Part shown: positions 1 to 12,000 of the stretch, piece by piece | Position numbering within the stretch: the first letter of the stretch is position 1 | Layout: the number at the start of each line of letters is the position of its first letter | Made by a program: the position numbers and the translations under genes | NCBI GenBank assembly: GCA_014549065.1 | Contig: JACDOX010000018.1 | Coordinates: 3,086,311-3,150,310 of the forward strand | Source: Cardinalis cardinalis | Taxonomy: Eukaryota; Chordata; Aves; Passeriformes; Cardinalidae | Length of the DNA stretch: 64,000 bases | Direction of reading: 5' to 3' | The notes under the pieces: model-generated | Seen by the model: only the letters and a program-made list of their open reading frames with translations | Databases searched by the model: none | Told to the model about the DNA's origin: nothing

Positions 1-1739
1 TGNCCACCTGGTATCTGACACTGTGTCCTTCTGTGAGATCCTGTTTCATAAGCAGATGAAGGTTTCTAACCAGATGGCAACATTTACACATTTCAAAGTG
101 TCATTTGACTTCTCCTCTGACATTAAAAGACGCTGCATCTCCACACAGATGAGTTATTTACAATGGCAATCTCTGCACAGAGAGATGTTAAATACAGCCA
201 GCCAACCTTGCAAAAAGATTACCTGCAAAGGCATCCCAACAGTTACTATCCAGACTGAGCAGGCTGGTAGAGCAAGCAGAGATACCTGAACAGNGGCTGT
301 CTCCCTCAGCTAGAGACCTTAGCAAAGGAGGTTTCTGCAGCTGAGCTGAGTCCTGCAGGCTCCTCACCAGTGAGCGGAGAGTGCTGTGACAGCACAATAG
401 CTGCTCTGCTTCAGAGGGGTGTGCCAAGACCCACACTCCTGGCTCCTGTTGGCACTGACAGGGCAGATGCCCACCTGCCTTTGTGGAAACTGAGTGGCCA
501 CTTGAACTGCCCCATTTCTATCACAATTTACGTAGCAGAGGAGTGCCAGCACGTTTTCAGCCAGAAATAAACGAGTCAATAGGTGTGCTTTCCTCTGCTA
601 AACCCATACATATAAACCAGCATCCCTCTTTATCTCAAGGGTAAAAGGAAGTTCAGCTTCATTTTTTTCAAATCAATCATGCTAAAAGCTGTTCACAGGA
701 GGCTGCAATAGTGAGTCCCTTAGTGCCTTTCCCCTGTCCCTAGTCAATTCTTATCCCAAAATGCAGTTTAGTTACATGTGGATGTGTCATGTTTCATGAG
801 GGTAACATATTTACAGGCTGACTGCTCTTATTTACATTGCTTTCATCTCTTCCTTTCATTGGCACTTTACAGTATCATATTATCAATTCAGCCTTTGGGA
901 AAGAGGCCAGTGTATATAAATCTCTGAAAAAAAANAAAAAAGATCCNGAGTGAATTAGCAAGTGACAGATGGTAGGTACTGAGTCTTACCACGCTGAGGC
1001 AATCCACGTGGCAGGCAGGTTGCCAGGCACAGAGCATGGCANGAACAAGTTGTGGCCTTAGAAAAACTGATGGCAAGCAATAAAAAGGCCATGAAAGCCT
1101 GCAATGAGGAAAAGAAGTGCAGCAGATAGTTCACATGTGTTCATGGTGACCGGGTGTGAAAGAACCAAGCAGCATTCCAGGCTAAAGCCCCTGGGATCCA
1201 TCAGGCTGGCAGAGGGCAGCTGCACACCCATGTACCCCTGGCAGTCTGGGCTTTACAACCACGTGAGGTGGGCTCAGAGACAGCCTCAGAAAGCAGTGCA
1301 GCTTCCTGCTTTTGGGNCTGGACATAGCCTGCTTTGCACCAGGCTCAAATAGCTCTGCTTAGCACCTACCCTCGCAGCTGGTCANTTGGCTTCACCACCC
1401 ACGAGGACTCCATTTAAGCTGACTGAAACCACAGCAAAGGTGTCTCACAAAATTCCACTCTGCCAGTCCTTCACCCCACCAGCAAGCAGAACAGACCTCT
1501 TCAGTAGCAGTGGCTGTGGTAGTGCTCCAGCACCCAAGATCACAGGCTTCCCAGCTCAAACTCTATAGCAGACATGAGGCACCAGTTCTCTGCCACCAAA
1601 TCCCTCCTTACAAACAAGCAGCAAGATTTTTCTACAGCATGATGTAAGGCCATGCCCAGCTAAACACNAGCTACTGCAAAGGAAGGGCTGAGTTAAAATT
1701 AATGCCAGACTGGGAAGTCACTTTGCAATATGGATGGTC
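1..1739. other. Intergenic sequence downstream of ATP10A
   Basis: No coding signal is visible on either strand, and the short open frames lack family motifs. Base composition is higher in GC than the introns, especially 280-560 and 1140-1560. In amniotes the neighbour on this side is normally UBE3A, but no part of it is seen here. Confidence 0.6.
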
Positions 1740-2312
1740 ATTTATTTATTGTTTTATCATGACACATCAAATGCTATGGCTGCAATATCAGAACATGGTG
1801 TCATTTATAAAATATCAGTATTATTAATGTGGTGGTGAGATATTGTTAACATTTACAGAGAGGTGCATAATAATTCCATAGCTTTGCCTCAGTGACAAAA
1901 TACACTGGCAAGCAGATGATGGATGGAATAGAGTGACTCTTTATTATCATGGTTTTTCCTCCTTGATTACTGAATGGCCTATAATTATATCAATAATTGT
2001 TGCTGAATCTAATCCTTTCAAATATGGAAGATAGATCCTTTGCTTTTACAGTATGTGTCAGAATAAAAGAGAAGCATCTGAAAAATAAAGAAAAGGCATT
2101 TCTTTACAAAATGAGATGAAAAAATAAAACAATATAAATTGAACTTTCAAGTGTTTCTTTTTATATTTAAAGCTCTTAATAAACTGTATTTAAACATTCT
2201 TAAATAATCATTCTGTACCTTTGATTTTCTGTTTCACCTTTGGAAACAAATAGAGTAATCTCACTATAAATGTGTGCAAATAGAAAATATATAAATATAT
2301 TTATGGCCCACA
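1740..2312 (-). other. ATP10A: Probable ATP10A 3-prime UTR
   Basis: AT-rich non-coding sequence directly follows the stop codon. Going down the minus strand there is an AATAAA hexamer at 940-945 of kilobase 1 (1940-1945) and overlapping AATAAATAAA at 1741-1750. The second is the more likely end because the AT-rich character of the sequence stops just below it. The exact cleavage site is not visible from sequence alone. Confidence 0.5.
1741..1750 (-). promoter_or_regulatory. Candidate polyadenylation signal, double AATAAA
   Basis: The minus strand reads AATAAATAAA here, two overlapping canonical hexamers about 560 bases after the stop codon. A single AATAAA at 1940-1945 is the alternative. 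A transcript read ending 10-30 bases beyond one of them would settle which is used. Confidence 0.45.
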
Positions 2313-3018
2313 TCATAAAAAGGTGGTCTCAGAATTGTCATTTTTACAATGATCAGTTGGGGCTCCTTTCATTTTGTCCTGCAAGTTATTTGAGCTCTCT
2401 TCTTTTAAGCCTTTGAAGTCCACATGCAAAGAAGAGCCAAGCACACACATACTGTCCTGTGCTTCATTTTGTAAACTGCTTGATGACACCTGTAAAACAG
2501 TCCCAATGTGACTGAACAGCGGAGTTGATGTGATCCACTTCAACAAACTGAAGTCTGCTTGGTCNACTGCTGAGCTCCATGGGAATGTTGTTCCCACAGG
2601 CAACGACTCCACCTCTGAAGGGCCACATTGAACTTCATGAAACCCCATGGACCTTTCCAGAGCAGTTGCTGATGAGGGGAGCTTGTTTTCCTCATACAGC
2701 ACAGCACCCTGGGGAGAGGCAGCCGCAGTCTGATCTGTTTTGTGGTCTGCCTTTGTGTCCTCTCCGAGAAGTGACTCCCTTGTTTGAGGAGAGGCTGGCA
2801 AAGGAGTGCTTTGGTTTTCAGCCTTGTAACAATCACTAGCATTTGAGCTGAGGCTCGGGGAGAAGCTGTCTGCAAAGAGTCGTGTCTGGCACATTGTCTC
2901 CTTTACATTCAACTCGGTGAGAAGCTGGGCACGAGTCTCTGGGGACAGTTTACTCAACTGGCGTCCAAGCTGAAGCTGGGTTGGGAATAGTGTTCCCTGA
3001 AGGGTTCTGTACAGGAAT
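2313..3018 (-). CDS. ATP10A: ATP10A exon 21: cytosolic C-terminal tail and stop
   Basis: This terminal coding exon (one base finishes an Arg codon, then 234 codons and the stop) encodes residues 1068-1302. It begins FLYRTLQGTLFPTQLQLGRQ, the conserved membrane-exit helix. A poorly conserved Ser/Thr-rich stretch follows. Near the end an island FSLLKWITSTPLFSHIGTV (2484-2552, continuing LQVS) matches mammalian ATP10A as I recall it. The N at 2565 is the third base of a GTN codon, so the residue is Val whatever the base. The acceptor is CTTGCAG. Confidence 0.93.
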
Positions 3019-6000
3019 CTGCAAGATGAGAAGGGCAATNTGAGAAGAAATGAAAGAAGGAAATACCCAGTTAGTTATTAAGGGAAAACATCCAAGACAA
3101 AAGTACAACACAGAAAAAGAAGACAGTTCTATGTGCTGTTCCTATGCTCCACACAAGAAAGCTTGCAGATGGACAGCTCTGGATACTGGGCTAATATTTT
3201 GATTAATAACTTAATTAGGCAGTGTAATAAATCTGTATCTTTAGCCAGTGATCCACCTTGTGATTACACACAGTCTTTCATCTTTCCTGATGAGGAAAGG
3301 CAATGGGGATAAGTTGCAGAGCAAGTTTCCTAGATCTACAAATAAGCAAGCATGTTCACAACATACTATCAGAATTTGGGTACTGTGCATNTTATGTGAG
3401 GATGGACTGAATCCAGAAGTGTCACAGAAAACCTCACAGGGTAGCAAACGTCTGCATGGCCAGGAGGTTTGACCAACAGACTACAATTATCCCATTCCTG
3501 TGGTCCTTGGCCAGGAGCTGTGGTCTGNTCCTGTGGTCAGGAGCACAGAACAGGTTAGACAACGTGATTTCAAATAATCAGCTGCTGAAAGAAACTCAAC
3601 TGGCTGTTAGGCAAAACAAAAGATGGGGAGTGGAAAAGGTTCTTGCTCTCCCAATCATATGCACGAAGTGCCTTGACATACAAAAAAAGACACGAGAGAA
3701 GATACAATACCTGGGCAGCAATGCAACGACTGGTGATATAATGCAAGTGAAATAGAACATAGGGTCTCCCATCAACCTTTCCATGGTCCAGTAGGGATTG
3801 GATGGAGGATGGCAGACTGGGCAAGAAGCATTGTAAACCAGAGCCACAAAGAAAAATAAAATTATACTGAAGATGCAAGATGACCAGTGGAGAAAAGTCT
3901 AGAACAAAAACCAAAAAAATCAACAACATAAGTATATGATTCTTCATATTCTGAGAAGTTTGCTGTGACTTAAATTAAAACTTCTTAATTTCTGGAGTCA
4001 AATCCATGCACAGCAAAGAGTTTAGAGCCTTGTATATTTAAAAATTCTTATAAATACAACACTACAAAGCTGTTTGCAGATCATATTTTAAAACCCTTTC
4101 CATGCTTTTTTAAAATGCCTGCTAAAAACAGAATGTGCTGAGGGAAAGGAGAAACCATCTTATGTTTTTGAAAGGTGGCACTAAGAGATGAATTGTTTCT
4201 ATGCCAGTGGCTGGCATACATCTATGTAGGCTGTGGGTACCTTACCCAAGTTTTGGTTTCAATAGCCAAATGCAGGATGATGGTGAAAAGAGCTATTGTG
4301 GTGATGGGAGTTCCCCAGGAGAAGATATCCACCTCTGAATCATAGTAAGTCTGTAGGAAAGAAGACAGAATTTAGCCCAAACTGCATTGCCAGTTCTCCT
4401 CCAAATGCTTGAAATAGAATGGCTTAAACTAAACACTTACAAAATAGGGGATGAAGAAGCAAACCAGGCTTTGATACATAGCATCAATCATGTTCATCCA
4501 AAACATGTGTGGTTGGTACTCCTGTGTCGTTAAAAAAAAACAATAGGAAGATCAGATCATAATGGAGATCCTCTCTGTCAGGATAGGAATTTTGAGGGGG
4601 ATATTTCAAGGGCAGTTTTAAGGGCTTGGGAAAATAGCTTCATAACTTTGCCAATCATTTAGTTACCCTGGGGGATGAAGCATGAACAGTCTACCTGCAA
4701 GTCACTCTGTTCTGGGATGAAAGTATTTTGCTTTNTTTTTTTTTCCTTGGTAGAGGATGTAATTTTAATCTGATGCTCAGTCCAGGAAACATTTCTGAAG
4801 GTGCCTTTTTTTATGCCCTACAGTCAGACCACTAATGAACATGAATAAATGGGTTCTACATCACATAAGCATAAGCACAAGCACAGGGTATTTATTGGCA
4901 GAAAAGAAAACAGAAAATGCACATGTACTTAGAGAACATTCACAACAAAGGTCTTTAGTGGCAATTCATGCAGCAATTTATGCTGCAAATATTTATATAA
5001 AACATATATATATATATATATACATCTCTAAGTATGCGCATAAAATTGCTTGCTAAAAACCAATATTAAACTAACACTTTGGTTTACAGAAATATACAAT
5101 TGCAGGGATATGGATGGTCATATAAGGGACCTAGATATAAGGAAAAATAGTTTATAAATGGAAATATGGTTATATAATTTTGGTATATATTCTACACCTC
5201 CAACAACTGGGTTGATCAGCTCTTCTTACTTTTGTGGAAAATATCATTGCAGACTAAAAATGGGGATGGAAAGATGCTTAGAAAGAATTATGGTGTTACT
5301 TGGCCTCTTGAACTAACATGGTTAGTTACTGCATCAGGCTGCTCAGAGGGATTGTGGAATCTCCAGTGCTGGAGACATTCAGAACTGGACTAGTTAAAGA
5401 CCTGAGAAACCTCATCCTGGTTTGAAGCTATTTTGACCAGGGGTCTGGATCAGATGGCCTCCAGGGCCATCCAAACTATTCTATAATACTATAGGCCCTT
5501 TTTGAAAGAGATCCCACCTCAAACAAGGTTTTTAAGTTTTTAAAATCCCCTTTTNGGTAACTATAAAGGGAACATGATCAATAGATTTAAAAAAATCCAA
5601 AAAACAAACAAACGAGAAACCTTAGAATGATTTCTGAGTTTCTCTATGAGAAATAACTGTTCTGTGAACCTGGGAGACTTCTCAGTTTGCCAGCTGAAGA
5701 CAGGCAGACATAACCTCCCAACAAGCCCTAAGGCATTACAAGAGTTCTATCATCCTAAAAATGTGCAAGAGAGGAAGGTATTAATAGTACAGATCTTTCA
5801 AGTGTAATGCACTGAAACAGAGGAAATGTAGAAAATAGAAAACAACAGATGAAAAGGACAGAGTTTGGACTAATGGACTAAAATAAGTTCTACTGAAATT
5901 CTCCTTTCATCTTTCCAGGAGAGTATCTAGCAATGCCACTACATGTGTGGGGTACCAAATACAAGTGTACACTTGGAGGCAAAAACCACTTACTATGTCC

Positions 6001-9000
6001 TCTAAGAGGACAGCTTTGCAAGACATTTTTAAGAAGGCTTTTGTCTTCAAAACAAGGTCTCCATACAGACAGTTTTGCCAAACAGCAAGATTTTCCCACG
6101 GTACACTGTGCTTGTAATTACCAGGAATGGTTTGGCTCAAATTCCTTCTGCAATTCCTTTTGTTTTCACTGTGCAATTCAAGCAGATGGGGACAAGGTGT
6201 TTTCAACAGATATTTCAGCTGAATCTGTCATCTGTGACTACCTCCCTCAGAGACTAAGTTAAAGTGGTTACTACCAAGGCCATCTTCCTCTTCTTTTTGT
6301 AAAGGGCTGGGAACTGAAGTTTTGAGTAACTACTGTGAAGTTATTCTGTAAAAGCCTGCACTAGCTACAAAGTGCAATCTGTTTTATTTTTTTGGTTATT
6401 TCTGAGCCTGGACCATGAAGGAGGTGTTCAGTACAGGTTGAATTAAATAATCCAGCCTTCTCTCCTGACACATATTAAAAATATGGCTGGTTGGGGCTTT
6501 TTTTGTTTAGGTGTACTTTTGGCATTTTGACTCAGATAAGAAGTATCACTGAGTAATAGCACTGACTTCTCAGACTGTATTTACCACTCATCTACTCTTT
6601 GGGAGCAGGGCTGGTTTTCAGTTGAAACAAAGGATGTTCAGGAAAGAAACTGCAGCAATTGAGAAGTTTTTACCTCCATATTCTGTCCACTTTTATAAAG
6701 CTGAGGTACAGCAATTAACAATTCAGCTGGCACGTCCTTATCCAGCACACCAGTAACCAGTTGTGGAAGAGAAGAGAAGAATAAATTAAAGAAGATCAGA
6801 TACCACTGATCAATCATTGATGAGCCAGAGAACCCGCAGTAGAACTGGTACCAGAAGAGAAGGGCCACAAACATCTGAAACAGAAGAAGCAATGCTGTAA
6901 ATATAACAAGATAAGGAGGATCATCATCCCACTGTGTTCTGAAATCATTCTGATTGCAGCTCTGCAAGGACTTATCTATGAATGCTGAACATGTGAGCAA
7001 TCCTTGTGAGGATACCTGCTCTTTAACTCACTTCCTGATGCATGGACCACTTGGCTAAGCTGCAAACATCTGGCACACCTGCAAGTCTCTGTGCTGCTGT
7101 AACCTTAGATCTTGGGCATCACACAAAATTAACTTTCAGTTCAAGTGAAACACTGAGGTGCAACTTAACTAACTGTAAAAAGCTCTCCCAACCACCACCG
7201 ACCTCTAGGTAAATGAGTACTGATGTCACAGCACTTACACAGCTACTGTAAGAACAAGAATTGCCACAATAATATCCTCTGCTGGCTGCAGGTGTTTTGG
7301 GAGACTTCTGCAGTCTACAACAGATAAATGCAGAGCTTTTTCTCAAGATCAACATGAGACCGTGTCCTAGGGTGACGTTATGATGCTTGTATCTCCATTC
7401 ATGTGTTCTGTTAATGCTGGATATTAAGTTCTGTACCTTTAAGACTGGCTCTGAAGAGTGAAAGTTTTGTTTTGGTTTTCTAATCAGCCTGGCTGGGACA
7501 CAGAGACTGTGGCTCTTGCTTTTGCGGCTTTTTTTTTCGCTCTCTCTCTCGCTTGCTCTTGCTTGCTTTGCTCCTGCTTGCTTTTGCTTCTGCTCCTAGC
7601 TAGTTTAGCTAAACAGTCCAAATTGCTTCCTGGGCTATTTCTCCTCTCTTTTTTTTCAACCATCCTGAACCTGCTCCGGACTGGGACCTGGGAACACCGA
7701 GAGTTTACANCTTGTGGCTGCAGCAGCTGCCCAGCGCCGGAGGGACTGAGAACAGAGCGACCACCCCCAAGAGAGACTTTCTGAATTTGTCATCTTTTTC
7801 AGAGTGGTGTCATCTGGTATTGTTCATTTTGTGTGCTGGGGGGTGCTGTGTCTGTCAAATAAACAGGTTCTTTCCACTTCTCTCCGAGGAATTCTTCCCG
7901 AACCAGTTGAGGGGAGGGGCCATGTGGGTTTGTTTTCTGGAGAGGCCCTCCTTTGGGAATTCTCCACCAAATTTGCCCTAAACCAGCACAGACTGGTAGC
8001 AGTAAGGAAGGTGAAACTGTAAGGTCTAGAAAAGTCGTCTTAACTATTCAATCTTTGTGCTTTGACACTCAGCAAATTAGCAGTGCTGTAAATATGCCTC
8101 AATCTCCCTTCTTCTTCAGCTTGAGGAAGAAATCAGCTGCATACACAGATGCAGAGGGGTTGTTAATCTACTTGGGTTGGAATCATCCAAAAAGAAACAA
8201 ACCACACAACTCATTTTTTCTACAATGTCTTCAGCATGGAGAATCCAGAGGATTCAATGAAGGTGCTGATTTCAGATGCTGATGAAGGATTTGAGGTCTA
8301 GAAAAAGATAGCCAGCTTCCTAGAGAAGGAAAAATTCCCAGGCTTGGTTCTCCTAAAATTACAATTTTTATTATTCTTTGTAAAGTGATTAAAACCAGAA
8401 AACTGTTGGAAACTGTTGAGGGTTTTCCTCCTTTTAATGATGAAGATGGGAAATGACATGACCTCTCCTTTCACTTCCTCTTCTTTTTGTATTCTGTTCT
8501 CAAAAAGCTTTCAGTCAGATGGAGAATGTTAATCCTTCATGAATTTTGGATATACAGAGGAAAATACAGATCTGTTATATCTGTGTGCCCAAATGTGGTT
8601 GAAAATTAAACATAGGAGGAAAAAAAAGGCTATGGTGTGCTTAGTCAGTGAAAGCTGCTTTAAGGAGAGTAAACCTGTCTTGTAAAGGGGAATTGCCACA
8701 GAATAAGAGGAAAGTCCTGCAGTACACAAATGTACATACATGTATGTATGGATGTATACACACACACCCCCCTATACATAAAGTAGATAAATGCTCAGGG
8801 AAAGTTTACATACTACATTGAAGTGGCTTGTATATGAGCAGCAAATTCACCTCACTGTTAGTGAGCCCAATGTATAAATTACCCTAAGGAAAGTTAAATG
8901 GTAGTATTCTTCTAAGCACAACCTCTAGAAATGTTTCTGTAAACTTATTTCAAGAAAAATATCTTCCTATGGCCCAAACAAGACTGAGTTACCAGAGCTT

Positions 9001-12000
9001 ACCCTTTCAGCACAGTTGTCTGGGACATAGCAGTTTCATTCCAAAATTGAACATATTTTGAAAATTATTTCTTCTCCACACCAAAAACAAGAAAAAAAAT
9101 TATTGCGTAATTTCTCAAAAAAGAAATTACAATAAATATGTAAATTTATGTACTTTTTAATCACTCTTTTAAAACAAAATGCAGCTAATCCTGGACATAG
9201 TAAATTTTCCTTCTAGAGCCTTGCTAACCTGTCTTGGAAAAATTTGGCTCTGGCAAAAATAGGTAGTTTGATGAAAATACAGTCAGCTGAAAATCTTCCT
9301 CCCAGTTCTACTATGGGTCTTAATAGTGCTGTTGAAGAAAGCTTTACAAATAAATGAGGCTTAAATCAGATTTTTTTCTCCTGAAATTCTATTTTGTATT
9401 AAACAAGTTTTTTTATTTCTAATGTTCTCTCTTACCTCTATGTATTACCTCTCTAAAAAAGACAAAACAAATTTACATAAAGATTTTAAGTAAAAAAAGT
9501 TTCCCTTCCTCCACTGCCAGATGAGACTGTTTTATGAATGTGGTCCCAGAGAGAATTTCTCAGTGAATGAAGTATATGTTAAAAAATTTTCAGTGTTGCC
9601 TTGCAGAGACAATGTATAAACAGGAAGATGTGCAGGTAAAATTTTGTTTACATGAAATCCCTTTTCATCAAGCTCAGATATTGCCAGCCATGTTATGTTT
9701 TAGTTTATATTTTACTTGTATTTTTATCATCTCCATGAAGCTAAACATCTTCTTGGATAAGTCATCTAAGTTTCAAAATGGCTTTTGAATTTTAAATTAG
9801 CTAGGTTCTAGTGAAGAATGGAAAATTTCATAGTATGAACAAATGGAGAAAAGAAACCACTTAAGAAAACTTGCAGAACATCTGCAGTGTAGCTATCTTG
9901 ACTCTCTGTGGAGAATAATCCAGAATAGTCTCCTTGCAGAAGGTTCAGGTGCTCCTATCTTTCCATTTTTGACAATCTTTCCTTAAGGGCAGGCACTGTG
10001 TCAGACATATCCATGTCTATAGGCTGGATATCCAACTACAGTTTTGAGTCAGAAGCAACAAGTATTTCTCAGGAAGCTTTGAAGGCTGCCAAAACACAGC
10101 CAACACAAAGAGATCTCTTCAGTTATTTTCTAGCCTTGAGGCAGTAGCTTCTGAAAATGTCTTATTAAAAATGGCATGAGAAATAATACTTGTAATCAAA
10201 GGCAGTTATACCACAGAAAATGAAAGATTTTACCCAAGCTGAACAAAAGCATTGATGTATAAGCAGCATCTCTGGCTGCTGATTGCTGGAGTGTCTTATG
10301 TGCATTACTTCTGGGTTTATTTTTTCAATTTTTAATAAAAGATGGCTATGTATACAGCTCTTGGAATTTCAGATTTGATAGTGTCAATGAGTACCTAGGA
10401 AACATCCAGCACTGGGGGTGGCAGTGCAGATGTTCAGCATCATTCAGAATTAAGCCTTAAAGCTGATGCATCTTAACACCACCACGTTTCACTGCTGTAC
10501 TTCAACAGGTTGCTCTCCACTCAGTGCAGCATTACTTAAATCTGCTTGCTATTTCTGACTCAAGCAGCAGCTCAGATTACAAAGTCCCTTCATTCTTCTG
10601 TGTCTGAAAGGTCACTTCCATGCAATCCCTGCTCTGACCACAGAATGTATTTTAACATGCTTGTTTTAACAAAAAGACACTTTATTAATCTTTAGCATCC
10701 TTAGGTATTCTGGTGATGTTCAAAATTTTGAGCAAATAATGGTTTTCTTCTAATAAAAATTGAGGATTAGATTAAAATTGGAAAGCAACTTTTACAAAAC
10801 TGAAAGTCACTTTTCTTCTGATACTGAGGACAAAATCCAGTCTCCTGCACACAATTCATACATTGCCCTTTGAAGCAAACAGAGATATGAGAGCTCTATC
10901 TCTCCTCTTTTTCTTGCTCCGAAAGTGATTTGTAGCTGTTGCAAGTGAGCAAATATATGTGCCGGCCAGTTACTCCCACCCAGCTGGTGGTATTCTTGGT
11001 TTCCTTGTTAGGCTGTTTTCAATCAATCATCTTAGATTGAAGATGATGACTCCAAGATCAATGCAAAAGGCCTTTGTGTAGGCCAAGGAGTGGAGCTGCT
11101 TCTGGCTCAATGCCTACGGATTGAGTCCTGTTTCATACACCAGGGAGGAAACACAGACCTGTCGTCCGTTCTTTACCACCGTGTGCTTCCTTTCTAATGA
11201 ACTCTTTTGATTAGTTGGAAATAAGATAAATCAAGGAAAAAAACCTTCCCAGTCTCTGCATCTGAGACACAGAGAGGACTCAAATTATCCCAAGGCACTA
11301 GGAAATATGTACAGTGATTCATAAACAATGATGAGATACTGTCAGGAAGAGAAAACACACTCAACTGCTACTTGGGACCAACGCGGGATGACTTTGGCAT
11401 TGAAAACTTCTGTATACAGCCAGCTAAATTCTGCAAAACTGCTCAGTAAAGAAACTTTTCTTCAGCAGTGCTTGTTATTTGTGTTACCTAATTTGCACAT
11501 TCAGCAGCACGCTGTAGCTGTTATGGAGTGGGTCCCGTATTTCTGCAAATGGCAGCCAGCTGTCTTTCAGCTCTGCAAATTTCTTTGCAGCTTATTTATA
11601 AACCATTTGAAGGCTGACCTAATGCTCACTTAGCACAAAATAAACCCTGGAAACATGTGGTGCCATAAAGCTGCCAAGTCAAACACTTACTGCATTTTTG
11701 TAGAAGAAATACAGCACCATGTTGGCGAGTCGGGAATAACACCAGTGGCCATGAACAAGCAAAAGCTTCTCCAAATGCCTGAACCTTGGGATTGCAAAGT
11801 CGCTCGCCATCACCGCCTTTAATGAAACAAAGGTTGGAATCATTATTGCAAAGCACCACCTTCAACACTAACAATGAATCTAGTCATCTTCTTGACTCCT
11901 GCAGGCAGTGGAAGTTGTACTCATGAAGAGTGAAATTCATGACAGTGCTTATGAAGCGCAGCTATTGCTGCATGGATCTGAAATACCCATGAACAAATGT

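Larger units (their letters stand above)
4522..6673 (-). other. ATP10A: Intron 17
   Basis: This 2.15-kb intron holds a (TA)n microsatellite near 5003-5022 and a CR1 fragment at about 5330-5493. No other structure is recognised. Confidence 0.85.
6875..11690 (-). other. ATP10A: Intron 16
   Basis: This 4.8-kb intron contains the solo LTR at 7363-7990 and a mixed TA/TG/CA simple-repeat tract near 8735-8775. A short hairpin lies at 11026-11047. The remainder is ordinary AT-rich sequence. Confidence 0.85.

Noticed and set aside
7458..7981. Plus-strand open frames with Leu/Ser-rich repeats
   Set aside because: They lie entirely inside the solo LTR and arise from its CT-rich tract; no retroviral protein is encoded.
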